Notes: generated by a model from the sequence alone, not told the origin. A stretch of 41,755 bases of DNA from Rhodoferax sp. OV413 (GCA_943330915.2 CALQJO020000029.1:1-41755), one strand, 5' to 3'. Numbered from the stretch's first letter, positions 1 through 8,603 are shown. Program-made: numbers and translations.

Positions 1-104
1 AGGGGGTGACAATCGGGGTGACGCATGGTATCTCTCCGTTACTGTTGTTGATCAATGACTTTTGTCAGCAGTTGCTTGATATCCCACTGCCTGAGGACTT
101 TTTT

Positions 105-821
105 ATGAACGCATTTTTTGCTATAGCCGCTCCTTTAGCCGCTCCTTTAGCCGCTCCTGTTGCCAATTCCGTTACCACACGCGCCCGCCCTTGGCTGACC
201 GCAATCACCTTGGCTGCCTTGTCAGCCTGCGGCGGCGCTGATCAAAGCAGCTCTCCTGCCAGCGGGTCTGCCGCTGACGCCAGCGCGGCGGCCGCCGATC
301 AGTTTATGGCCGCCTTTGCGCAACATTGCGGACTTTCCTTCGAAGGCAGTATCGCTGCCAACACACCCGCGAACCCCGACGATGCCTTTGCCGGACAGAC
401 GCTGGTGATGCATGTGCGTGAGTGTCTGGACGGTGAACTGCGTATTCCATTTCATGTTGGAGACGATCACAGCCGCACCTGGATTATCACCCGCACAGAT
501 GCCGGCCTGCGCCTGAAACATGACCATCGCCACGAAGATGGCTCCGAAGACATCCTCACCCAGTATGGCGGCGATACCAGCTCCGCTGGCACTGCCTCGC
601 GTCAGGAGTTTCCGGTGGATCAGTTCTCGATAGACCTGTTCCTGCGCGAAGGCTCCGCAGCGTCAGTCACCAATGTCTGGGCTATGGAAATCGAGCCCGG
701 CCGTCAGTTTGTTTATGAACTATCACGTCCGGGTTCTGACCGCATGTTCCGCGTGGCCTTTGATCTGACTACGCCGGTCGCCACGCCGCCTACGCCCTGG
801 GGGCATCCTGAACTGAACTGA
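105..821 (+). CDS. Conserved hypothetical outer-envelope lipoprotein
   Basis: Predicted 238-residue lipoprotein of unknown function. The start is placed at 105 because a GAGGA ribosome site lies 7 bases upstream; the reading frame is open back to position 6. A long signal sequence ends in a lipobox, Leu-Ser-Ala-Cys, followed by Gly-Gly and a low-complexity Ser/Ala linker, which is typical of a lipid-anchored protein. The folded part contains charged patches (HDHRHEDGSED) and a C-terminal segment around EIEPGRQFVYELSRPGSDR that I recognise only as belonging to conserved proteins without known function. The signal peptide is built on a 12-base repeat, and the stop codon lies in a 5-base repeat. 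No enzyme motif is visible. The lipoprotein call is sound; function is unknown. Confidence 0.75.
   Translation: MNAFFAIAAPLAAPLAAPVANSVTTRARPWLTAITLAALSACGGADQSSSPASGSAADASAAAADQFMAAFAQHCGLSFEGSIAANTPANPDDAFAGQTLVMHVRECLDGELRIPFHVGDDHSRTWIITRTDAGLRLKHDHRHEDGSEDILTQYGGDTSSAGTASRQEFPVDQFSIDLFLREGSAASVTNVWAMEIEPGRQFVYELSRPGSDRMFRVAFDLTTPVATPPTPWGHPELN
124..159. repeat. 12-bp tandem repeat, 3 copies, inside a signal peptide
   Basis: Three consecutive copies of TAGCCGCTCCTT (last base of the third copy differs). The unit is in frame with the lipoprotein and encodes the repeated Pro-Leu-Ala-Ala part of its signal peptide. A gain or loss of one unit would add or remove four residues without breaking the frame. 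Confidence 0.85.
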
Positions 822-835
822 ACTTAACTGAACTG
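808..835. repeat. Pentanucleotide AACTG tandem repeat over a stop codon
   Basis: Five AACTG-type units (one reads AACTT) run from the last codons of the lipoprotein gene past its TGA stop. Five-base repeats shift frame when they slip, so copy number could alter the C-terminus by a few residues. No regulatory role is evident. Confidence 0.7.
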
Positions 836-843
836 TGCCCGCG

Positions 844-2142
844 TCAAAGCTGGCGCAGCTGGCGGAAAAATGCCCGAATATCCGCCAGCAGCAGGTCGGT
901 TTCCTCCAGCGCCGCAAAATGGCCGCCCCGCGGCATCTCTGTCCAGCGCACAATGTTGTAAGACTGCTCAGCCCACAATCGTGGGGTCAGGTAAATTTCT
1001 TTGGGGAAAATAGCCCCAGCGGTTGGCACGCTGACAAATCCCAAGGGCTCACTCATCGGCACCGCGCGATTTTCAAAATAAATACGGGTGGATGAGGTGA
1101 TGCTGCCGGTAAACCAGTACACGCTGATATTGGTCAGCAATTCATCTTTGCTGAATTTGTCTTCCGGATGATTGTTAGGCAAATCACTCCAGCCATGAAA
1201 TTTCTCCACAATCCAGGCAGCAAGACCCGCCGGTGAATCGTTCAACCCCACACCCAGGCTTTGTGGTTTGCTGCCCTGAATCTGCTGATAGGCAGTTTCG
1301 TTGGCCATAAATGCCTGACGTTGATCGCGCCGCGCCAGATCGGCAGCGGGCGTCTGCGCACGCAGTTCAGCATCTGCCGGCGGGTTAGCCAATACAAAAT
1401 TGGAATGTAAACCGATCAGCCTGTCAGGATAACGCGCCGCCAGAATGCGATTGATGATACCGCCCCAGTCACCACCCTGAGCGCCGTACTTTTCATAGCC
1501 CAGCCGCTGCATCAACGCTGCCAGCATATGCGCCATTTTTTCCGGGTTGTAACCGGGCGTTGAAGGTTTTTCCGAAAACGCAAACCCGGGCAGTGACGGC
1601 GCGATCACGTGGAACGCATCTTCCACTGAGCCGCCATGCAGCTCTGGATGTGTGAGTGGTTCAATTATCTTGTAGAACTCAACAATTGAGCCGGGCCAAC
1701 CGTGTGTCAGTAACAACGGCGTGGCATTGGCATGCGGAGAACGCTGATGAATAAAATGCATCTGCAGCCCGTCAATGTCGGTGACAAACTGATCAAACTC
1801 ATTCAGACGCCGCTCCTGTGCGCGCCAGTCAAACTGATGTTGCCAATAGTCCAGCAACTCAGCCAGATAAGCCGTGTCAGTGCCATAGCGCCAGTCCACA
1901 TCCTGCAACTGTTCCGGCAGCCGTGCTCGTGCCAGACGTTGCTGCAGGTCAGCAATCTCATCATCCGCAATGTGAATGGTATAGGGGCGGATGGAGGTAT
2001 CCGCCGAGGGACTAACAGGGCTGGCAGCCATCACAGCCTCCGATGGCAGCAACAAATTGGCGCTCAGCAGCATGCCAGCCAGTGACGGCAAGCTCAGCGC
2101 GCGTACCTTGCCGGCACAGGCCAGTATCAGCCTTGTCATCAC
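844..2142 (-). CDS. Exported epoxide hydrolase, EHN-type alpha/beta hydrolase
   Basis: Predicted epoxide hydrolase that opens an epoxide ring with water through an ester intermediate on Asp. After an N-terminal signal-like stretch (Lys12/Arg14, hydrophobic 15-32, possible cleavage after about residue 39) comes the N-terminal EHN domain (52-150) and then the alpha/beta-hydrolase core. Visible are the oxyanion motif HGWPG (147-151), the nucleophile motif GGDWGG with Asp225, the cap tyrosine in STRIYFE (about 355) and the catalytic His408 in GGHFAALEE. The start is GTG at 2142 or ATG at 2139; the stop of the upstream gene overlaps this site, so translation is probably coupled, with a shared GAGGA site. 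An export signal is unusual, as most family members are cytosolic or microsomal. Substrate unknown. Confidence 0.85.
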   Translation of the reverse strand: MMTRLILACAGKVRALSLPSLAGMLLSANLLLPSEAVMAASPVSPSADTSIRPYTIHIADDEIADLQQRLARARLPEQLQDVDWRYGTDTAYLAELLDYWQHQFDWRAQERRLNEFDQFVTDIDGLQMHFIHQRSPHANATPLLLTHGWPGSIVEFYKIIEPLTHPELHGGSVEDAFHVIAPSLPGFAFSEKPSTPGYNPEKMAHMLAALMQRLGYEKYGAQGGDWGGIINRILAARYPDRLIGLHSNFVLANPPADAELRAQTPAADLARRDQRQAFMANETAYQQIQGSKPQSLGVGLNDSPAGLAAWIVEKFHGWSDLPNNHPEDKFSKDELLTNISVYWFTGSITSSTRIYFENRAVPMSEPLGFVSVPTAGAIFPKEIYLTPRLWAEQSYNIVRWTEMPRGGHFAALEETDLLLADIRAFFRQLRQL

Positions 2143-3197
2143 TCAGATTCCTCGCCATCCAGCGCCCCGTCGACAGGACCCTGCTGTCCAAGTTGTTCCA
2201 GTTTGCGCGCACCGGCCAGAATGCCGGAGAACGCGTAGTTGCCTTCGTGACAGGCGTATTCGTACATCATTTCGCCCGCCGGTCGACGTTGCATGGGTAT
2301 CTCTGCTGTCCACGGCTGACGGAACACCGTCGGGTCTTCCAGCGTCACGCTGTACACAATTTTACCCGGCGACTCCAGCCAGAATTTTTCAGTGATGGTC
2401 AGGTGTTCACTGGCGCCACGGAAGGCCTGCTGCGGATGAAAGTGTTTGGTTTCCACCACCAGCGTGTCGCCCTCCCAACGCCCGACTGACTGCCCCATCC
2501 AGTGTTCGGTGTCGTAGGCCGTGTGCGGCTTGTCCAGGGGAATAATGCGCGCGTCGTGTACCATTTCCACCAGAATCACCACGTGATCCGGCGTTTGCAC
2601 AATCTGGTAGTTATTGTTGTACATCACCGGCAGCATGGGCGGCCCGGAGCTGGAACTAAAAGCCAGCAGACAACGCTCACCCATGGGCCGCAGCTCAGGA
2701 CCATCAAAAGGTTCCACACCCGGCCGCGCCCGCCATTCAGCAATCAGGCCCTGAGGACGATCACCCTCTACAAACGGAATCTGGCCATCGGGCGGATCCA
2801 CAATCAATGAGGTGCGGTATTCACCGTTCACCACCGCTACATTGGTGCCCCTGTCCAGCCAGAACAAGTTGTAACCGGCATCGGTATTGCCATCACTGGG
2901 CGGTGGGCGGTTGGGATCACTGGGCTGATTGGATTGTTCAACACGTTGGCGGGCCGTGGCTTCAAACTCGCGGGCCTGATCAGCGGTGAGAAAACCCTGC
3001 AGTCCCAACTGTGCGGGGCGCTCCAACGGGGTTTGTGTCTGATTGGTCCACAAACCCTGCAGATCGGGTTTGCCATCCGGGGTGCGGGGTAATATCTGCT
3101 CGCTGCCTACTGTCTGCGCAAATACCAGGCTTGCCGGCGCAATTGCCAACAACGCTGCAGCGCTTAAGCGGTAAATCGTTTTGCGGAGTATTGTCAT
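2139..3197 (-). CDS. Secreted conserved protein of unknown function (PDGKPDLQG family)
   Basis: A 352-residue exported protein. The start at 3197 gives a standard signal peptide (Arg-Lys, hydrophobic stretch, cleavage near VFA-Q); the longer open frame upstream encodes only translated repeats. Just after cleavage is the motif LPRTPDGKPDLQGLW, and the body contains GERCL, GPPMLPVMYNNNYQIVQ, EMVHDARII, WEGDTLVVET and a closing CHEGNY motif. These blocks are shared with the gene at 8757-9764, so the two are paralogues. I know such proteins only as secreted unknowns in Acidobacteria and marine gammaproteobacteria. Its coupling to the exported epoxide hydrolase suggests a common periplasmic catabolic task. 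That link is inference. Confidence 0.8.
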   Translation of the reverse strand: MTILRKTIYRLSAAALLAIAPASLVFAQTVGSEQILPRTPDGKPDLQGLWTNQTQTPLERPAQLGLQGFLTADQAREFEATARQRVEQSNQPSDPNRPPPSDGNTDAGYNLFWLDRGTNVAVVNGEYRTSLIVDPPDGQIPFVEGDRPQGLIAEWRARPGVEPFDGPELRPMGERCLLAFSSSSGPPMLPVMYNNNYQIVQTPDHVVILVEMVHDARIIPLDKPHTAYDTEHWMGQSVGRWEGDTLVVETKHFHPQQAFRGASEHLTITEKFWLESPGKIVYSVTLEDPTVFRQPWTAEIPMQRRPAGEMMYEYACHEGNYAFSGILAGARKLEQLGQQGPVDGALDGEESE

Positions 3198-3288
3198 TGT
3201 TAGTGCCGCCTTGTGTTCGATTCGCCTACATAGTAGTCCGCTCGATTGCCCGACACAATGCCTGTGCGAGCGCCGGTTAAACGACAGT

Positions 3289-3330
3289 TGATGCGGCTCT
3301 TGATGCTGCTCTTGATGCTGCTCTTGATGC
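3289..3330. repeat. 12-bp tandem repeat in a divergent intergenic region
   Basis: About 3.5 copies of TGATGCTGCTCT (first copy TGATGCGGCTCT) lie between the divergent starts at 3197 and 3386. The unit length is close to one helical turn, so copy-number change would alter promoter spacing while roughly keeping helical phase. No promoter could be assigned with confidence. Confidence 0.8.
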
Positions 3331-3385
3331 ACCCCAGCAAATCAGGTTTACTGCTGCCCTGACCAGAAACCTACAGGTAACCATC

Positions 3386-5404
3386 ATGTCCCAGCGCCGC
3401 AGCCTCATCCGACCGATGCCCTTGCGTCTTTCCCATACAGCAGCCAGCGTTCTGAGTCTGCTCTTGCTTACCACGATCGGCAGCGCCGCGCAGGCCCAGA
3501 GCACAAACGCACCCGCGTCCCCGGCTACGGTTGCCGCGCAGCAGGCATTGCGCGCCAGTTTGCCGTTTGAGGATGAACGCGACCGCGAAGAATCGCAGCG
3601 TGGTTTTATTGCTGCCCCCGATTACCGGCAGATTCTGGGAGCTGCCGGTAATGTAGTCTGGGATATGGGCCGTTACGATTTCCTGCTGGATGGCACTGAC
3701 TACGACAGCATCCACCCCTCGCTGCAGCGCCAGGCTACCCTGAATATGAACTATGGTTTGTATGAAGTGGTGCCAGATTTTATCTACCAGATCCGCGGTT
3801 ACGATCTGGCCAATATGACACTGATCCGTGGCGAGCGTGGCTGGATTCTGTTTGATGTGCTGCTGACGCTGGAAACCGCGCAGGCAGCTTTGCAGTTTGC
3901 CAATGAACAGCTGGGTGAGCGCCCGGTGACCGCCATTGTGTATTCACACTCGCACATTGATCACTTTGGCGGCGTGCGTGGTGTGGTCGATGAAGCGCAA
4001 GTGATCGCTGGAAACGTCGATATTTATGCCCCTGTGGGTTTTATGGAAGAAGCCATTTCTGAAAACGTCTATGCGGGCAACGCCATGAGCCGCCGGGCGT
4101 CTTATCAGTATGGCAACCCGCTGCCCGCAGGCCCATTTGGCCAGGTGGATTCCGCCATCGGCAAAGCACTGGCGCGTGGCACCAGCGGTCTGATTGCACC
4201 CACCATTGTGGTCAGTGAGGCGTTTGAAGAACATGTGATTGATGGCGTGACCATCGTGTTCCAGAACACTCCCGGCACTGAGGCGCCCGCCGAAATGAAT
4301 GCCTGGTTTCCCGAGCAGAAAGTGTTCTGGGCCGCTGAAAACATTACTGCCACCATTCATAACATTTACACATTGCGCGGCGCGCTGGTGCGTGACGCAT
4401 TAGCCTGGTCAGAACAAATCAATGAAGCGCTGTACCGTTTTGGACAAGACGCTGAGGTGATGATTGCCTCACATAACTGGCCGCGCTGGGGCAATGAGCG
4501 CATTCAGGAAGTCATGCGTGATCAGCGCGATGCCTACGCCAACCTGAACAATCAGGTGTTAAATCTGGCCAACCGCGGTGTCACCATCAATCAAATACAC
4601 AATGTGTACCAGGTGCCTGAATCCCTGCAGCAAAGCTGGAGTGTGCGCCAGTATCACGGCTCGGAGTTTCATAATTCACGCGGTGTCATCAATCGGTACC
4701 TCGGTTTCTGGGACGGTAATCCTGCCACATTGGCACCACTGTCTCCGGAAGACTCCGCACCGCTGTATGTGGAGATGATGGGCGGCGCAGCCGCTATCCT
4801 GCCACGCGCACAAGCATTGTTTGATGCCGGTGATTACCGCCTTGCCATGGAGATTCTCAACAAACTGGTGTACGCCGAGCCTGACAATGGCGCTGCCAGC
4901 GACTTGCTGGCAGCCACCTTTGAACAACTGGGTTATCAGTACGAAAGTTCCAGTATGCGCAATGCATTTCTGACCGCAGCGATGGAACTGCGACAGGGCG
5001 TTGCCCCGGCGGGTCCGGCGCGCGGAACCGGACCTGATCTGGCGCGCGCCATGTCGACAGCGCAGTGGTGGGATGCTGTTGCCACGCGCGTCGATAGCCA
5101 GCGCGCCGAAGGCATACAATTTGTGATTAATTTTGTGAGCCCGGATACCGGCGAGACCATGATTATCGAAATGAGCAACAGCACGCTGACGCATATTTCC
5201 GGTTATCAGGCAGATAATCCTGACGCCACCATCCGCATGAATCGCAGCGATCTGATTCCGGTGATTGCCGGTCAGGCAACACTGGCCAGTCAACTGATGG
5301 CAGGCAATGGCGAGGTGATTGGCAATGCTGGTGTGTTACAGCAACTGGCCTCTGTGCTGGTGGAATTTGACCCGGTGTTTGAAATCATGCCCGGCACCCG
5401 ATAA
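3386..5404 (+). CDS. Exported alkylsulfatase, metallo-beta-lactamase fold (SdsA1/YjcS family)
   Basis: Predicted linear primary alkylsulfatase, releasing sulfate and alcohol from alkyl sulfate esters such as SDS. The 672-residue length fits SdsA1-type enzymes (about 650-660). A signal peptide with RR and a Leu-rich core ends at AQA-Q, so it acts in the periplasm or outside. The binuclear zinc motif is HSHIDH, His188-x-His190-x-Asp192-His193. Further family blocks are AENITATIHNIYTLRGALVRD and ASHNWPRWGN. A helical dimerisation region follows (about 450-540), then a C-terminal SCP2-like lipid-binding domain (about 545-672). An AGG site lies 8 bases before the ATG. It is transcribed divergently from the secreted unknown and exported epoxide hydrolase genes, a setting that suggests aliphatic surfactant or lipid breakdown. 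Confidence 0.92.
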   Translation: MSQRRSLIRPMPLRLSHTAASVLSLLLLTTIGSAAQAQSTNAPASPATVAAQQALRASLPFEDERDREESQRGFIAAPDYRQILGAAGNVVWDMGRYDFLLDGTDYDSIHPSLQRQATLNMNYGLYEVVPDFIYQIRGYDLANMTLIRGERGWILFDVLLTLETAQAALQFANEQLGERPVTAIVYSHSHIDHFGGVRGVVDEAQVIAGNVDIYAPVGFMEEAISENVYAGNAMSRRASYQYGNPLPAGPFGQVDSAIGKALARGTSGLIAPTIVVSEAFEEHVIDGVTIVFQNTPGTEAPAEMNAWFPEQKVFWAAENITATIHNIYTLRGALVRDALAWSEQINEALYRFGQDAEVMIASHNWPRWGNERIQEVMRDQRDAYANLNNQVLNLANRGVTINQIHNVYQVPESLQQSWSVRQYHGSEFHNSRGVINRYLGFWDGNPATLAPLSPEDSAPLYVEMMGGAAAILPRAQALFDAGDYRLAMEILNKLVYAEPDNGAASDLLAATFEQLGYQYESSSMRNAFLTAAMELRQGVAPAGPARGTGPDLARAMSTAQWWDAVATRVDSQRAEGIQFVINFVSPDTGETMIIEMSNSTLTHISGYQADNPDATIRMNRSDLIPVIAGQATLASQLMAGNGEVIGNAGVLQQLASVLVEFDPVFEIMPGTR

Positions 5405-5441
5405 TCCATAACGGGCTGCTTGAAACACCAGCGCATAAACA

Positions 5442-5765
5442 CTAGTGCATATAAGTGACATGTGACGCCATCTCGATACTGAGCAGGCGGTAACCGGACA
5501 TGGTCAGTGAGCCGGGGTAGCGCTCTACCCCGGTGGAAGAAAACTCAAACCGGTATTCGCGCCACCATTGTGGCATGCCGCCGTCTCCGCGTTTAAGGCG
5601 GATCTTATGCAGCACGATACTCTGATCCAGCAATTGCAGATCGAGCTCCTGACAGCGCTGCGCGGCGTACAACAGCGCAAACGCTTTGGCATCACGCGAA
5701 CGCCACCAGTGGTTAAGCAGCACGGCCAACAATACAAGTCCAAACAAATCCCACAGGGTCAACAT
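5442..5765 (-). CDS. DUF3301 family small membrane-anchored protein
   Basis: A 107-residue protein with one N-terminal membrane segment (about 3-18) followed by the WWRSRDAK turn and a soluble domain with CQELDLQLLDQSIVL and WREYRFEFSSTG. This is the pattern I know as DUF3301, a conserved gammaproteobacterial family without assigned function. The C-terminus (GYRLLSIEMASH) also fits. It stands alone, convergent with the alkylsulfatase, and about 270 bases separate it from the divergent gene at 6038. Family assignment is from memory of the motif pattern. Confidence 0.75.
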   Translation of the reverse strand: MLTLWDLFGLVLLAVLLNHWWRSRDAKAFALLYAAQRCQELDLQLLDQSIVLHKIRLKRGDGGMPQWWREYRFEFSSTGVERYPGSLTMSGYRLLSIEMASHVTYMH

Positions 5766-6037
5766 GGGGTGTCAACTCTCAATCTACGACACGATAAGTG
5801 CCGCGACTTTACAACGTAAAGGCCAAAAATGCACTTGAAAACCCCGGTTGCGGTCAGGCTTCATGCCAGCATCCACATGCCTTGCTGTGATTAACTGTCT
5901 GGATTGTAGCTCGACGCAAATCGGGCCTTAACTCAGCCACAGGGGTCATACACTGGCGCAGTTCTGTGCAGCAGGCTTTTGCTGTAAGCTCGGCACAACC
6001 ACACTTCAATAACCCGCAGCCGGGAGGAGACTCTCTT

Positions 6038-7021
6038 ATGAATGAAACCTCACCCGTTGATGGCATCAGCTTCCGCTTTGTAGAATCCAACGGCATTCGC
6101 ATGCGTGTGGCCACCATGGGTGAGAGCGGCCCGTTGGTGATCATGGCGCATGGCTGGCCTGAGTCGTGGTACTCGTGGCGACATCAGATTGTGGCCGTGG
6201 CCAATGCCGGCTACCGGGTTGTTGCGCCGGACATGCGCGGTTATGGCGCCACAGAAGCTCCAGCGGCGGTCGAGGATTACAACATCACTGAAATTGCCGC
6301 GGACATGGTCGGCCTGGTTGATGCGTTTGGAGAGGAAAAGGCCATCATTATTGGCCATGACTGGGGCTCGATTGTGGCGTGGAACACGGTCTTGCTGCAT
6401 CCCGGGCGATTCTCGGCACTGGTCGCCATGAGTGTGCCGTACAGCGGCCGGCCGCCGCAGTCGCCACTGCTGAGCTGGCAGGAAAGTTATGGCGACAATT
6501 TTTATTACGTTCTGTATCACCAGGAGCCCGGGGTAGCCGAAGCTGAATATGACGCTGATCCTGAGGGACTGCTCAGCCGCCTGTATCTGTCACCGGATTC
6601 CCCACGTGAACCGGCGACTATCACTGACCGCAAGCGTAGCGCGGGTGGCTGGATTGGCCGCCTGGGTAAACCCACTGCGTTACCGGACTGGCTGACACGC
6701 AACGATCTGGACTATGTGGTGAATCAGTTCAAATCCGCAGGTTTCCGCGGTGGCATTAACTATTACCGCAATTTTCATCGCAACTGGGAGATCACGCCGC
6801 AACTGGCTGACGCACGTGTCAGCGTGCCGACGCTATTTATTGCCGGTGAGAAAGACATGGTGATTGGCGGCGCGCCGCAAGGCCGGCTGCAAGGGGCCAT
6901 GCGCCGGGTAGTGGATGACCTGCGCGCAGTGATTCTGATACCCGGAGCCGGTCACTGGATACAGCAGGAACGCCCCGAACAGACCAATGCCGCCTTACTG
7001 GAGTTCCTGGGCAGTTTATAA
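6038..7021 (+). CDS. Epoxide hydrolase, soluble alpha/beta hydrolase
   Basis: A 327-residue cytosolic epoxide hydrolase of the soluble EH/EphA type. The start at 6038 has a strong GGGAGGAGA site 7 bases upstream. Seen are the HGWPESWYSWRHQ oxyanion motif (39-51), the nucleophile motif GHDWG with Asp108, cap-domain tyrosines (Tyr159 and the Tyr242-Tyr243 pair), an acid in AGEKD (Asp273) and the base in GAGHW (His306). The HGWPESW and GHDWG pair favours epoxide hydrolase, but haloalkane dehalogenases and fluoroacetate dehalogenases share the fold, so the substrate is not certain. It has no signal peptide, unlike the other epoxide hydrolase in the window, and belongs to a different subfamily. 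Confidence 0.85.
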   Translation: MNETSPVDGISFRFVESNGIRMRVATMGESGPLVIMAHGWPESWYSWRHQIVAVANAGYRVVAPDMRGYGATEAPAAVEDYNITEIAADMVGLVDAFGEEKAIIIGHDWGSIVAWNTVLLHPGRFSALVAMSVPYSGRPPQSPLLSWQESYGDNFYYVLYHQEPGVAEAEYDADPEGLLSRLYLSPDSPREPATITDRKRSAGGWIGRLGKPTALPDWLTRNDLDYVVNQFKSAGFRGGINYYRNFHRNWEITPQLADARVSVPTLFIAGEKDMVIGGAPQGRLQGAMRRVVDDLRAVILIPGAGHWIQQERPEQTNAALLEFLGSL

Positions 7022-7040
7022 GCAACTCACTGTAAGCTAC

Positions 7041-7580
7041 TCAGTCGATACCCGTGGGTTTGCCATCAAGGCTGCGGGTATTTTTATCTTTCCAGTATTG
7101 CTCAATACCGTCGCGACCTTTGTTAGTCGCCCATTTGTCCAGCGTGGGCCGCTGGCCTGTGAACTCATAGTAGGGAACTGCAAAGCCGCAGGAGGTCTGC
7201 ACCATCTGCACGTCCTGGACAAAAATCTGCCGAGCACCGGTGTAATCGGGGAACTGGCTGATCAGTTTATGCCAGTCAATGTCGCGCGAGTGAATGACAC
7301 GGGCAGTGCCGTACAGGCGCATAATCAGAGGCTGTTTATCGAAGGAGCAGAACATCACTGTCATGCGGCCATTGTCCAGCACATGTGCAGCTGTTTCATT
7401 GCCACTGCCGGTCAGATTCAACCACATGATCCGGGAATGGCTGATAACACGAAAACTGTCCATGCCTTTGGGGGATACGTTGATCAGACTGTCTTCACCA
7501 GCGGTGCCCACAAAAAACACTTTCTGTTGCCCGATAAATTCAATGTGTTCGTCTTTTAAAGCGTTAAACCGTTCACCCAT
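7041..7580 (-). CDS. PPOX-class flavin-binding split-barrel protein
   Basis: A 179-residue pyridoxamine-phosphate-oxidase-like protein, expected to bind FMN or a related flavin cofactor. The start at 7580 is preferred over an ATG three codons earlier, because AAAGGA lies 8 bases before 7580 and only touches the earlier one. The family pattern is visible: FFVGTAGEDSLINVSPKG early, a central WLNLTGSGNETAAHVLDNGRMTVMF segment and LIMRLYGTARV. The C-terminal part with QTSCGFAVPYYEF and a W/Y-rich tail matches the group often annotated as 'pyridoxamine 5-phosphate oxidase family', which is distinct from PdxH. The true reaction is unknown. It is monocistronic and sits just upstream of the bacterioferritin stop. 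Confidence 0.8.
   Translation of the reverse strand: MGERFNALKDEHIEFIGQQKVFFVGTAGEDSLINVSPKGMDSFRVISHSRIMWLNLTGSGNETAAHVLDNGRMTVMFCSFDKQPLIMRLYGTARVIHSRDIDWHKLISQFPDYTGARQIFVQDVQMVQTSCGFAVPYYEFTGQRPTLDKWATNKGRDGIEQYWKDKNTRSLDGKPTGID
7048..7086 (+). terminator. Possible rho-independent terminator
   Basis: A 7-bp stem (ATACCCG with CGGGTAT) closes an interior GCC/GGC hairpin and is followed by TTTTT. It sits 26 bases after the epoxide hydrolase stop, inside the 3' end of the convergent flavoprotein gene. The long interrupted loop makes it weak. Confidence 0.35.
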
Positions 7581-7656
7581 GAAAATCATCCTTTAAAAAA
7601 TCAACCCAAGGCCGCCCGGGCCGGTGTCACCCGGGCAGTCCAGGGCAGCACCTGTT

Positions 7657-8121
7657 TTACATCATCGATTGTTGGTAATTCTCTATACCAACTGCCTCGA
7701 TAAGTTTGAGCTGGGTTTGTAGCCAATCAACATGCTCTTCTTCACTTTCAAGGATATAGACCAGCAATTCACGGCTGACGTAATCCTGGATGGACTCTGC
7801 ATAAGCGATACCTTCTCGCAGATCAGGCAACGCAATCATCTCCAGCTTGAGATCACATTCCAGCATCTCTTTGGTGTGTTCACCGATAAACAGCTTGCCC
7901 AGACTCTGCAGATTGGGCAGCCCTTCCAGAAATAAAACGCGCTCGACCAGCTTGTCAGCATGTTTCATTTCGTCGATGGACTCTTCATATTCCTTGGCGG
8001 CCAGTTTGCTGAGACCGCGATCCTTGAACATACGTGAGTGCAAAAAATACTGATTGATGGCGACGAGCTCGTTACCCAGAGCTTTATTCAGATGCTTGAT
8101 CATGGTTTTGTCGGATTTCAT
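7657..8121 (-). CDS. bfr: Bacterioferritin
   Basis: Haem-containing iron-storage protein that oxidises Fe(II) at a di-iron centre and stores ferric mineral in a 24-subunit cage. The chosen start gives 154 residues, close to the usual length, with AGGAG 5 bases before the ATG. The ferroxidase ligands are in place: Glu18, Glu51 and His54 in DEMKHAD, then Glu94 and the EEEHVDW motif with Glu127/His130. Met52, the haem-bridging residue, is present, so this is a haem-binding Bfr subunit and not a ferritin. The gene is followed upstream by its partner bfd on the same strand, about 190 bases away. Confidence 0.95.
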   Translation of the reverse strand: MKSDKTMIKHLNKALGNELVAINQYFLHSRMFKDRGLSKLAAKEYEESIDEMKHADKLVERVLFLEGLPNLQSLGKLFIGEHTKEMLECDLKLEMIALPDLREGIAYAESIQDYVSRELLVYILESEEEHVDWLQTQLKLIEAVGIENYQQSMM

Positions 8122-8265
8122 AAAAGCTCCTGCCCTTGCATGACAGCAGACATACAAACGGCGCGTGGTGGGTTAGCGTACTGACCGGAAGAGAGTGCCT
8201 TGAGGAGCCGCAAAAAGTCAAGCAGCGACGCAGCTTAACTAATTGACAAACAAGGAAAAGTGATT

Positions 8266-8284
8266 GATAACAAGAATGCTTATG
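8266..8284 (-). promoter_or_regulatory. Weak candidate Fur box upstream of bfr
   Basis: The sequence starting GATAACAAGAATG matches 13 of 19 positions of the classic GATAATGATAATCATTATC Fur box. It lies about 145 bases before the bfr start, between bfd and bfr. The match is near the noise level; only the context supports it. Confidence 0.3.
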
Positions 8285-8314
8285 GTTTGCGCTTACACGC
8301 AGAAACCAATCGGT

Positions 8315-8512
8315 TCAGGCAGCGTATGACATGTCCCGGCACGTTGCGGCGGAAGCAACTTCGGCAATGATTTCACGGGCATAACGCCCACAGCGCCCAC
8401 AATCACTCGCCAACCCGAGTTCGGCACGCAGCTCGGAGAAGGTTGATACACCCTCTGCACAACGTTTGCGAATCTGGGAATCAGTAATCTGGCGGCAAAT
8501 GCACACGTACAT
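8315..8512 (-). CDS. bfd: Bacterioferritin-associated ferredoxin
   Basis: A 65-residue [2Fe-2S] protein that reduces the haem of bacterioferritin to release stored iron. Cluster cysteines are Cys4, Cys6, Cys38 and Cys41 in the arrangement CxC...CxxC (YVCICRQIT and SDCGRCGRYARE), exactly the BFD-like pattern. The start is the ATG at 8512, with GGA 8 bases upstream; a TTG two codons earlier lacks support. It precedes bfr on the same strand, and a good Fur box lies upstream. This fits the known induction of bfd under iron starvation, when iron has to be mobilised. Confidence 0.93.
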   Translation of the reverse strand: MYVCICRQITDSQIRKRCAEGVSTFSELRAELGLASDCGRCGRYAREIIAEVASAATCRDMSYAA

Positions 8513-8588
8513 AATCAAGTTCCGATATTCAGTGCTGACCGGTTGGCTGCGTTGCCAACCTTGAACGTGGCGCGAGATTAAATCGTAA

Positions 8589-8603
8589 TGGGAATGATTG
8601 TCA
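8589..8603 (-). promoter_or_regulatory. Fur box upstream of bfd
   Basis: Read on the bfd strand, TGACAATCATTCCCA matches 12 of 15 positions of the 7-1-7 Fur consensus TGATAATCATTATCA. It is 77 bases upstream of the bfd start, a normal place for a repressor site at the promoter. It lies about 150 bases from the divergent gene at 8757, which it could also affect. Confidence 0.65.
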
